Origin: Rhodobacter sp. | GTDB lineage: Bacteria > Pseudomonadota > Alphaproteobacteria > Rhodobacterales > Rhodobacteraceae | NCBI GenBank assembly: GCA_003536295.1 | Contig: DPZQ01000196.1 | Span: 1 to 7,256 of the forward strand | Direction of reading: 5' to 3' | Length of the DNA stretch: 7,256 nucleotides | Part shown: positions 1 through 5,696 of the stretch, piece after piece | Layout: the number at the start of each line of letters is the position of its first letter | Position numbering within the stretch: the first letter of the stretch is position 1 | The notes under the pieces: model-generated | Told to the model about the DNA's origin: nothing | What the model saw: only the letters and a program-made list of their open reading frames with translations | Database searches by the model: none | Position numbers and translations under genes: made by a program

Positions 1-72
1 TCAGCGCGTTGCGCCCACGGGTGCCGCCTTGCTTTTTATGAACGTTTGGCTTTGGCTTGAAAGGGGCTTGTT

Positions 73-1590
73 ATGTTTGAAAATCTAGCGCAGCGCCTTG
101 GTGGCGTGTTTGATCGCCTTAACAAACAAGGCGCGCTTTCAGAGGCCGATGTTGCCACCGCTTTACGTGAGGTTAGAGTTGCTCTTCTTGAGGCCGACGT
201 CTCATTAGATGTGGCACGCGACTTTGTGGCGCGTGTGCAATCCGCGGCAACAGGACAGGCCGTTACCAAATCGGTAACCCCAGGTCAGCAGGTCATTAAG
301 ATCGTGCATGATCAACTCGTGCAGGTTTTGACAGGCCAAGGGCTGACCGAGGCCTTAAAGATCGACAATCCACCAGCGACCATTTTGATGGTCGGTTTGC
401 AAGGTTCCGGTAAAACCACGACCACAGGCAAATTGGCAAAACGCTTCTTCGAAAAACAAAATAAACGCGTGTTGATGGCGTCGCTTGACACCAACAGACC
501 CGCCGCTATGGAACAGTTGGCAATTTTGGGCCGCCAAATCGGTGTTGATACATTGCCTATCGTCAAAGGCGAAACGGCTGTTCAAATTGCCAAACGTGCC
601 AAGGTCCAAGCCGCGATGGGGGGCTATGACATTGTGATGTTGGACACGGCAGGTCGTATGCATATCGACGCGGAACTGATGTCCGAAGTTCAAGCAGTGC
701 GAGATATTGCTCAGCCTCGCGAAACCTTGTTGGTGGTTGACGGATTGACCGGCCAAGATGCTGTAAATGTGGCTTCAGAATTCGATCAAAAAATTGGCAT
801 CTCGGGCGTTGTTTTAACGCGCATGGACGGCGACGGGCGAGGCGGCGCGGCACTGTCGATGCGCGCTGTTACGGGCAAGCCTATTCGTTTTGTGGGTTTA
901 GGTGAAAAGTTAGACGCGATTGAAAGCTTTGAGCCGGAGCGTGTTGCGGGCCGCATTTTGGGTATGGGCGACATTGTTGCCTTGGTAGAAAAGGCCCAAG
1001 AATCCTTTGAGGCGGACCAAGCAGAACGGATGATGAAGAGGCTACAAAAAGGTATGTTCAATATGAACGACCTAAAAATGCAGCTTAATCAAATGCTAAA
1101 TATGGGCGGTATGCAAGGGATGATGGGCATGTTGCCGGGCATGGGCAAAATGCAAAAAGCTGCTGAAGCATCCGGCGTGGATGATCGCATGCTGCGCCGC
1201 CAAATTGCCTTGATCAATTCAATGACCAAAAAAGAGCGCGCGAACCCAGATCTGATGGCCGCGTCGCGCAAGAAACGTGTGGCCACAGGCGCTGGGCTTG
1301 AAGTGTCAGAGCTGAATCGCCTTTTAAAGCAGCATCGCCAGATGGCCGATATGATGAAAAAGATGGGCAAGGGCGGCATGTTGAAAGCCGCGATGCAGCA
1401 GATGATGGGCTTAGGTGGAGGTGCTGGCCCAACACCTGTGGCAGGAGCGGGCCTTGACCCCAAAGCCATGGCAGAGGCGGCCAAACAGTTACAAGGCAAA
1501 ATGCCCATGGGCGGTTTGCCGGGCCTAGGCGGTGGCGGATTTGGACTGCCCTCGGGCTTGTCTGGTCTTGGATTTGGGAAAAAGAAATGA
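73..1590 (+). CDS. ffh: Signal recognition particle protein Ffh (SRP54)
   Basis: Ffh is the GTPase of the bacterial signal recognition particle. With 4.5S RNA it binds signal sequences on nascent membrane proteins and docks with FtsY at the inner membrane. The 505-residue product has the N domain with ALLEADV (38-44). The G domain shows G1 GLQGSGKTT (108-116), DTNRPAA (139-145), DTAGR (191-195), TRMDGDGRGG (249-258) and GLGEK (276-280). The methionine-rich M domain covers about 320-445, with the SRKKRVATGAG segment near 398 that belongs to the RNA-binding region. A glycine-rich tail (about 446-502) ends in KKK; it makes the protein longer than the roughly 450 residues of E. coli Ffh. The ATG at 73 follows an AAAGGGG ribosome site at about 59-65. 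The stop overlaps the next start as ATGA, so translation of the two is probably coupled. The identification is certain. Confidence 0.98.
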   Translation: MFENLAQRLGGVFDRLNKQGALSEADVATALREVRVALLEADVSLDVARDFVARVQSAATGQAVTKSVTPGQQVIKIVHDQLVQVLTGQGLTEALKIDNPPATILMVGLQGSGKTTTTGKLAKRFFEKQNKRVLMASLDTNRPAAMEQLAILGRQIGVDTLPIVKGETAVQIAKRAKVQAAMGGYDIVMLDTAGRMHIDAELMSEVQAVRDIAQPRETLLVVDGLTGQDAVNVASEFDQKIGISGVVLTRMDGDGRGGAALSMRAVTGKPIRFVGLGEKLDAIESFEPERVAGRILGMGDIVALVEKAQESFEADQAERMMKRLQKGMFNMNDLKMQLNQMLNMGGMQGMMGMLPGMGKMQKAAEASGVDDRMLRRQIALINSMTKKERANPDLMAASRKKRVATGAGLEVSELNRLLKQHRQMADMMKKMGKGGMLKAAMQQMMGLGGGAGPTPVAGAGLDPKAMAEAAKQLQGKMPMGGLPGLGGGGFGLPSGLSGLGFGKKK

Positions 1591-1883
1591 CAGATACACA
1601 TTTAGTTGCGGCCGATTTGCTTAAATCGCACCGCGCCTCGATTGACCGGTTGGATGCGATTTTGGTCTATACTTTGGCCGAAAGATTTAAACAAACACAG
1701 GCAGTTGGGCAATTAAAAGCCGCCCATGATTTACCGCCCTCAGACTCCGAGCGCGAAGCACGCCAAATAGAACGACTGTCAGGGTTGGCCGCCGAGGCTG
1801 ATCTTGACTCCGAATTTGCCAAGAAATTCCTGAACTTCATCATAAGTGAAGTAATCAGGCATCACGAAATCTTACAAAAATAA
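1587..1883 (+). CDS. aroQ: Chorismate mutase, AroQ class, small monofunctional
   Basis: This 98-residue all-helical protein resembles the chorismate mutase domain of E. coli PheA. That enzyme converts chorismate to prephenate, the branch point to phenylalanine and tyrosine. By hand alignment the catalytic residues are present: R16, R33, K44, D53, R56 and E57, matching E. coli R11, R28, K39, D48, R51 and E52. The position of E. coli Q88 appears to be H93, in the segment SEVIRHHE. There is no fused prephenate dehydratase or dehydrogenase domain. The start overlaps the ffh stop by 4 bases (ATGA). It is followed by a 34-base gap holding a palindrome and the rpsP ribosome site. As I recall, a chorismate mutase next to ffh is usual in Rhodobacterales. 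The family is secure; the symbol (aroQ, sometimes pheA in annotations) is a convention. Confidence 0.9.
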   Translation: MTDTHLVAADLLKSHRASIDRLDAILVYTLAERFKQTQAVGQLKAAHDLPPSDSEREARQIERLSGLAAEADLDSEFAKKFLNFIISEVIRHHEILQK

Positions 1884-1896
1884 CCGCATATGCGGT
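1883..1896. other. 14-base perfect palindrome before rpsP
   Basis: ACCGCAT followed by its exact reverse complement ATGCGGT starts on the last base of the aroQ stop codon and ends 10 bases before the AGGAGAA ribosome site of rpsP. In RNA it could form a 5-pair stem with an AUAU loop. The role is unknown; it could be an mRNA processing or stability element, a protein site, or chance. Confidence 0.35.
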
Positions 1897-1917
1897 CAAC
1901 AACCCTAGGAGAATACT

Positions 1918-2343
1918 ATGTCTATGAAAATCCGCTTGGCCCGTGGCGGCAGCAAAAAACGCCCTTTCTATTCGATCGTAGCATCAGATAGCCGCATGCC
2001 ACGCGATGGCCGCTTTTTGGAAAAATTGGGCACATATAACCCGCTTTTGGCGAAAGGCAGTGAAGATCGCATAACTATGGATCTAGAGCGCGTGACATAT
2101 TGGCTTGGTAAAGGCGCACAGCCGACTGACCGTGTAGCACGTTTCCTAGAAGCAGCAGGCGTTTTGCCAAAAACCGTTCGCAACAACCCCAAAGCGGCTG
2201 TTCCTGGAAAACGTATGGCTGAATTGACTGCGAAAAAAGCGGCTCGTGAAGCGGCCCCTGCCGTAGTTGCAGCACCAGAACCAGTAGTAGAACAAGTAGA
2301 AGTCGTTGTTGAAGCTGCCACTGACGAAGCCGCGACAGAATAG
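1918..2343 (+). CDS. rpsP: 30S ribosomal protein bS16
   Basis: bS16 is a primary 16S rRNA-binding protein needed for 30S assembly. The N-terminal 80 or so residues carry the family signature: MSMKIRLARGG at the start, then KKRPFYSIVASDSRMPRDGRF, LGTYNP, and the motif YWLGKGAQPTD. The product is 141 residues against about 82 in E. coli. The extra C-terminal part (from about residue 85) is first lysine and alanine rich, then an acidic Ala/Val/Glu tail (about 110-141) with no recognisable fold. A shorter extension is usual in alphaproteobacteria. The ATG at 1918 is chosen over the ATG at 1924 because AGGAGAA (1907-1913) is well placed for it. A terminator-like hairpin lies after the stop, so rpsP may be expressed more than rimM-trmD. 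Confidence 0.98.
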   Translation: MSMKIRLARGGSKKRPFYSIVASDSRMPRDGRFLEKLGTYNPLLAKGSEDRITMDLERVTYWLGKGAQPTDRVARFLEAAGVLPKTVRNNPKAAVPGKRMAELTAKKAAREAAPAVVAAPEPVVEQVEVVVEAATDEAATE

Positions 2344-2352
2344 TAAGCTGAG

Positions 2353-2391
2353 ATCAAAACGCAGCAGCTCCCATTGGGGGCTGCTTTTGAT
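2353..2391 (+). terminator. Terminator-like hairpin between rpsP and rimM
   Basis: AGCAGCTCCC (2363-2372) pairs with GGGGGCTGCT (2376-2385) through ten pairs including one G-T wobble, around a 3-base ATT loop, and runs into TTTT (2385-2388). Flanking ATCAAA (2353-2358) can also pair with TTTGAT (2386-2391) across a 4-base bulge. The form is that of an intrinsic terminator, but rimM and trmD follow on the same strand with no obvious promoter in the 11 bases left, so it more likely acts as a partial terminator or attenuator, or protects the 3' end of rpsP mRNA. Confidence 0.65.
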
Positions 2392-2402
2392 ATGGGGCGA
2401 TT

Positions 2403-2924
2403 ATGGACAAAACCGAATTGATCTGCGTTGGTGCTATTGCTGGATCCTTCGGGGTTCGTGGCGACGTGCGGGTGAAATCTTTTTGTGCTGACCCCCAAGC
2501 CATTGCTAGCTACGGCTCGCTTTATACAGAAGACGGTTCGCGCAACTTTTCCATTAAATTGATAGGGGTAGTTGCAGGGGGGCTTTCGGCCCATCTCGGC
2601 GGCATTGCCAGTAAAGAAGAGGCCGATAGCCTCCGCGGCATTGGGTTGTTTGCCAAACGCGACAGATTGCCTAACTTGCCTGCTGATGAGTTCTATCATG
2701 CTGACCTGATCGGTCTGAGCGTACAAGATACGGGCGGCCTAGTGTTGGGCAAGGTCCAAGCAATGCACAATCATGGTGCGGGCGACTTGGTCGAGATTAT
2801 GGGTGCGGGCTTTAAAGATGGGCTTCTGGTGCCCTTTACCAAAGAGGCGGTGCCTTTGGTTGATATTAAGGCAGGCGTGATGATTTTGGACCTTCCCGAT
2901 GAGGCTGAAGACGATGCCCTCTGA
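2403..2924 (+). CDS. rimM: Ribosome maturation factor RimM
   Basis: RimM binds S19 and the 30S head and promotes late 16S rRNA processing and 30S assembly. The 173-residue product has the expected two domains. The N-terminal RimM barrel (about 5-88) contains the signature VGAIAGSFGVRGDVRVKSF (9-27). The C-terminal PRC barrel (about 94-166) contains EFYHADLIGL (96-105), GAGDLVEI (125-132) and LLVPFTKEAVPLVD (141-154). Length is normal for the family. The ATG at 2403 is preceded by a modest GGGG at 2394-2397. The gene sits in the classic rpsP-rimM-trmD-rplS order, 59 bases after rpsP with a hairpin in the gap, and its 3' end is overlapped by trmD. It has nothing broken or missing. The identification is certain. 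Confidence 0.96.
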   Translation: MDKTELICVGAIAGSFGVRGDVRVKSFCADPQAIASYGSLYTEDGSRNFSIKLIGVVAGGLSAHLGGIASKEEADSLRGIGLFAKRDRLPNLPADEFYHADLIGLSVQDTGGLVLGKVQAMHNHGAGDLVEIMGAGFKDGLLVPFTKEAVPLVDIKAGVMILDLPDEAEDDAL

Positions 2925-3771
2925 CCCCAAAGAACCTGCTGGCCCCAGTTTTGGCTTAAAGTCGCATGGACGTTTGTCTATAGCGGCCAGTGCCGGCCCC
3001 CGTGAGCTTATGGCAGATTTGCGCGTCAAAGGCGCGTGGCGCGTTAAAATTATTACACTGTTTCCCGATGCCTTTCCTGGCACCCTAGGGCTAAGCCTAA
3101 CGGGTAAGGCGCTGGAAACGGGGCTTTGGACGCTGGAAGCTCTGGATTTGCGCCTTTATGGTGAAGGCAAACACCGTAATGTTGACGATACGCCTGCAGG
3201 CGGCGGCGCAGGTATGGTTTTGCGCGCCGATGTGGTAGGAGAAGCCCTGACCGATGCCGCAATCGGCACATCCTCTGACCGTTCTAAATGGCCCGTGGTC
3301 TATTTATCACCCCGCGGAAAACCCTTTGATCAAGCCATGGCCCAAAACTGGGCTGCAGCAGATGGGTTAACCTTATTATGTGGCCGGTTCGAAGGCGTCG
3401 ATCAGCGTGTACTTGACGAATATGCCGTACAAGAGGTCAGTTTGGGCGATTTTGTCCTAACAGGCGGTGAGATTGCAGCACAAGCCTTGATTGATGCGAC
3501 AGTGAGGCTTATACCGCGCGTCATTGGGAATCACTTGTCAACCGATGAAGAAAGCTTTTCTTCTGGTTTGCTAGAGTTTCCACAATACACACGGCCCCTT
3601 GTTTGGAAGGACCGCGTGATCCCCGAAACGCTTCTGTCGGGCCATCATGCGCATATAGCCGACTGGCGACGGGACATGGCCGAAAGGCTAACAAAAGAAC
3701 GCAGGCCTGATCTCTGGCGGGCTTATCTTGCGGCGCAAGGTAGGGACCCGATAGAAGACCAAGAGCAATAG
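2914..3771 (+). CDS. trmD: tRNA (guanine-N1)-methyltransferase TrmD
   Basis: TrmD methylates N1 of G37 in tRNAs with the G36-G37 sequence, using S-adenosylmethionine, and so prevents +1 frameshifting. It is a SPOUT enzyme working as a dimer with a trefoil knot. Numbering from the ATG at 2914 (285 residues), the motifs are ITLFPDAFPG (47-56), DDTPAGGGAGMVLRADV (91-107), VYLSPRGKPFDQ (129-140), LLCGRFEGVD (154-163), SLGDFVLTGGE (176-186) and LLEFPQYTRP (219-228). R198 matches catalytic R154 of E. coli. E213 stands where E. coli has catalytic D169. A 41-residue N-terminal extension precedes the usual start (AWRVKIITLFP). The 2914 start overlaps rimM by 11 bases and has GAGG at 2901-2904. Other in-frame ATGs are 2899 (26-base overlap) and 3010, so the exact start is uncertain. 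Function is secure. Confidence 0.95.
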   Translation: MPSDPKEPAGPSFGLKSHGRLSIAASAGPRELMADLRVKGAWRVKIITLFPDAFPGTLGLSLTGKALETGLWTLEALDLRLYGEGKHRNVDDTPAGGGAGMVLRADVVGEALTDAAIGTSSDRSKWPVVYLSPRGKPFDQAMAQNWAAADGLTLLCGRFEGVDQRVLDEYAVQEVSLGDFVLTGGEIAAQALIDATVRLIPRVIGNHLSTDEESFSSGLLEFPQYTRPLVWKDRVIPETLLSGHHAHIADWRRDMAERLTKERRPDLWRAYLAAQGRDPIEDQEQ

Positions 3772-3783
3772 GGCAGCATCACT

Positions 3784-3800
3784 TCAGGGAGAAACCCTGA
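3784..3800 (+). other. Short hairpin in the trmD-rplS gap
   Basis: TCAGGG, a 5-base AGAAA spacer, then CCCTGA form a perfect 6-pair stem 20 bases before the rplS start and just before the AAAGGA ribosome site (3808-3813). It has no following T run, so it is not a terminator. It could influence rplS translation or mRNA processing, but the stem is short and may be chance. Confidence 0.35.
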
Positions 3801-3820
3801 GAATTTGAAAGGACTTAGCG

Positions 3821-4204
3821 ATGAACCTAATCGCACAACTCGAGGCGGAGCAAATTGCTTCCCTGGGCAAAATTATTCCAGATTTCAAAGCGGGCGATAC
3901 AGTGCGCGTGGGCTATAAAGTTACCGAGGGCACTCGATCTCGTGTACAGGCCTATGAAGGCATAGTGATTGGTCGCAAAGGTGGCGCAACGATTGCTGCG
4001 ACTTTTACCGTTCGCAAAATATCGTTCGGGGAAGGCGTTGAGCGCGTATTCCCGCTTTATTCAACCAACATTGATTCGATCGAAGTTGTCCGTCGTGGCC
4101 GTGTACGCCGCGCCAAATTGTATTATCTGCGCGATCGTCGCGGCAAATCTGCCCGGATTTCAGAAAATACAAATTACAAAGCCCTTGATGGCGCTGACGC
4201 GTAA
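3821..4204 (+). CDS. rplS: 50S ribosomal protein bL19
   Basis: bL19 lies at the 30S-50S interface and contributes to an intersubunit bridge. The 127-residue product matches the family along its length: FKAGDTVRVGYKV near residue 22, SRVQAYEGIVIGRKGG near 40, TVRKISFGEGVERVFPLYS near 63, and IEVVRRGRVRRAKLYYLR near 87, ending in a short nonconserved tail. E. coli L19 has about 115 residues, so the length is normal for an alphaproteobacterium. The ATG at 3821 follows AAAGGA (3808-3813). It lies 49 bases after trmD with a small hairpin in the gap, and 11 bases before rpmE, whose ribosome site overlaps the rplS stop codon, which suggests coupled translation. Confidence 0.98.
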   Translation: MNLIAQLEAEQIASLGKIIPDFKAGDTVRVGYKVTEGTRSRVQAYEGIVIGRKGGATIAATFTVRKISFGEGVERVFPLYSTNIDSIEVVRRGRVRRAKLYYLRDRRGKSARISENTNYKALDGADA

Positions 4205-4215
4205 GGAACAGTGAT

Positions 4216-4437
4216 ATGAGAAAAGAAATTCACCCAGACTATCACATGATCAATGTCAAGATGACGGATGGCACTATCTTTCAAGTGCGGTCAACTTGGG
4301 GCAAAGAGGGCGACCAAATGGCGCTTGAAATTGATCCTTTGGCACATCCTGCTTGGACGGGCGGCTCGCAGCGCCTTATGGACACTGGTGGCCGTGTTTC
4401 GAAATTCAAAAACAAATACGCTGGCTTGGGTTTTTAA
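4216..4437 (+). CDS. rpmE: 50S ribosomal protein bL31, cysteine-free type
   Basis: bL31 bridges the central protuberance of the 50S to the 30S head. The 73-residue product begins MRKEIHPDYHMINVKMTDG and continues with FQVRSTWG, then HPAWTGGSQRLMDTGGRVSKFKNKYAG, the last part being the family's C-terminal signature. There is no cysteine anywhere in the protein, so it cannot use the CxxC zinc site of the zinc-binding form; it is a zinc-independent form of the kind common in alphaproteobacteria. The ribosome site AAGGAA (4203-4208) overlaps the rplS stop codon. A good intrinsic terminator begins 40 bases after the stop, marking the likely main end of the ribosomal operon. Confidence 0.96.
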   Translation: MRKEIHPDYHMINVKMTDGTIFQVRSTWGKEGDQMALEIDPLAHPAWTGGSQRLMDTGGRVSKFKNKYAGLGF

Positions 4438-4476
4438 GCTTTTTGGCTTTCCCAAAGCGGGTGGTTGTTACATGAT

Positions 4477-4504
4477 AAGGCGTGCCTCAAGGGGTGCGCC
4501 TTTT
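4477..4504 (+). terminator. Intrinsic terminator after rpmE
   Basis: AAGGCGTGCC (4477-4486) pairs with GGTGCGCCTT (4493-4502) over ten positions, two of them G-T wobbles, with a TCAAGG loop, and the 3' arm runs into TTTT (4501-4504). It is the most terminator-like element in the window and sits at the natural end of the trmD-rplS-rpmE block. It ends only 23 bases before the start of the mipZ-like gene. Confidence 0.7.
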
Positions 4505-4527
4505 CAAATGGTGAATTAGGGGTAACT

Positions 4528-5337
4528 GTGACGCATATTATCGTATTTGGTAACGAAAAAGGCGGGTCGGGGAAATCCACCACTTGTATGCATGTTGGCA
4601 CGGCACTGATGCGCTTGGGCTTTCGCGTGGGGGCTGTTGATCTTGATCTACGCCAACGCAGTTTTGGGCGCTATTTGGAAAACCGCACCGCCTACTCGCG
4701 CCGCACTGGCATTGATCTGCCCATCGCCCAGACTTATGAATTACCTCAAATCGACCCCGCCTCTTTGGCTGAAGGGGAAAATCTAAGTGATCGTCGCCTG
4801 TCCGGTTTAATGGAGCAGATGGAAGGGGCGTGCGACTTTATATTGATTGATTGCCCTGGCTCTCATACCCGATTGGCGCAATTGGCCCATGCGATGGCTG
4901 ATACATTGGTCACGCCCTTAAATGATAGCTTTGTTGATTTCGACCTTCTGGGGCGTAGTGATCCTGATACGGGCAAGATTTTGGGCCCTTCGATCTATTC
5001 AGAAATGGTTTGGAACGCGCGGCAATTGCGCGCCAATGCGGGGGTGAAACCCACCGATTGGGTGGTTGTGCGCAACCGTCTTGGGTCTCAATATATGTTG
5101 AACAAAAAGAAGATTGGCTCGGCGCTTGATGCCCTTTCAACCCGCATCGGGTTTCGCGTGGCGGCGGGCTTTTCCGAGCGAGTGGTGTTTCGCGAACTAT
5201 TCACGAACGGGTTGACACTGCTTGATCTGAAGGATGCAGGGGTTAATCAGCTTAGTATCTCTAACATCGCGGCCCGACAGGAAGTGCGCGATTTGCTTAT
5301 TTCTCTAAAACTGCCAGGCGTGACACCGAATTTCTAA
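4528..5337 (+). CDS. mipZ: MipZ-like ParA family ATPase, division-site positioning
   Basis: MipZ is a ParA-type P-loop ATPase that binds ParB near the chromosome origin and inhibits FtsZ assembly, so that division occurs at midcell. Numbering from the GTG at 4528 (269 residues), the deviant Walker A is KGGSGKST (11-18), the A' region is VDLDLRQRS (37-45) and Walker B is FILIDCPG (104-111). MipZ-type segments TPLNDSFVDFDLLG (129-142), DWVVVRNRL (177-185) and the C-terminal AARQEVRDLL (248-257) agree with what I recall of Caulobacter MipZ (about 277 residues). The GTG start has AGGGG (4518-4522) five bases upstream. An in-frame TTG at 4465 would put the terminator inside the gene and is rejected. 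The stop overlaps the stop of the convergent arsR-like gene. The MipZ assignment is from motifs; a generic ParA is the alternative. Confidence 0.88.
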   Translation: MTHIIVFGNEKGGSGKSTTCMHVGTALMRLGFRVGAVDLDLRQRSFGRYLENRTAYSRRTGIDLPIAQTYELPQIDPASLAEGENLSDRRLSGLMEQMEGACDFILIDCPGSHTRLAQLAHAMADTLVTPLNDSFVDFDLLGRSDPDTGKILGPSIYSEMVWNARQLRANAGVKPTDWVVVRNRLGSQYMLNKKKIGSALDALSTRIGFRVAAGFSERVVFRELFTNGLTLLDLKDAGVNQLSISNIAARQEVRDLLISLKLPGVTPNF

Positions 5338-5675
5338 TCTGTGTTTGAGTTGGGCGCTAGGTTTTCTTGCTCTAAGAACCGTTCAAAATCGTCGAGATGC
5401 AGTGGGTCAAATTGTCCAAAGGCAAACATCCAAACCGAGGCGTCGCGCAAAGCGTCTGGCTCAAGCTTGCACCATTTCACACGTCCGCGCTTTTCTTGGC
5501 TGATCAGACCTGCTCGGACCAAAATGGTGATATGTTTTGAAATGGCCGTCAGCGACATGGTGAAAGGTAGGGCCAGATCGGTGATGGCCATGTCATCTTC
5601 TAATAGCATAGCCAAGATCGTACGCCGGGTCGGGTCGGATAAGGCCGAGAAGATAGTATCAAGCGATAGGGTCAT
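5334..5675 (-). CDS. ArsR/SmtB-family winged-helix transcriptional regulator
   Basis: This 113-residue protein has the compact ArsR fold. ALSDPTRRTILAMLL (11-25) is the typical first helix, SLTAISKHITILVRAGLI (41-58) the helix-turn-helix with recognition helix, and SQEKRGRVKWCKLEP (59-73) the beta wing. The C-terminal helix contains WMFAFGQFD and DDFERFLEQE. The metal-binding ELCVCDL motif of classical ArsR is absent (AITDLALPF instead) and the only cysteine is C69, so the signal is unknown. The family usually acts as a dimeric repressor of its own promoter. The ATG at 5675 is chosen because homologous sequence starts just after it; AGGAGA abuts it more closely than usual. An in-frame TTG at 5714 would add 13 residues but falls inside a palindrome that is probably an operator. 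It converges on mipZ with a 4-base overlap. The regulated genes are not known. Confidence 0.88.
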   Translation of the reverse strand: MTLSLDTIFSALSDPTRRTILAMLLEDDMAITDLALPFTMSLTAISKHITILVRAGLISQEKRGRVKWCKLEPDALRDASVWMFAFGQFDPLHLDDFERFLEQENLAPNSNTD

Positions 5676-5696
5676 TCTCCTGTCATGCCTTGGCTT

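Noticed and set aside
1..72. End of an upstream gene or a terminator before ffh
   Set aside because: One frame ends at a stop at 58-60, but about 19 residues are too few to identify. The weak GC stem at 11-24 is separated from the T run at 33-37 by eight bases, so neither call is supportable.
1968..2726. 252-codon minus-strand open frame across rpsP and rimM
   Set aside because: It is antisense to two certain genes and the terminator hairpin, and its sequence is low complexity (Ser/Thr/Ala) from the reversed Ala/Glu-rich tail.
4446..4458. GCTTT-CCC-AAAGC hairpin after rpmE as a first terminator
   Set aside because: The stem has only five pairs with a 3-base loop and no T run after it; the hairpin at 4477-4504 is much better.
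4465..4527. Longer mipZ start at the TTG at 4465
   Set aside because: It lacks a ribosome site, would translate through the rpmE terminator, and adds residues unlike the family. The GTG at 4528 has a well-spaced AGGGG.
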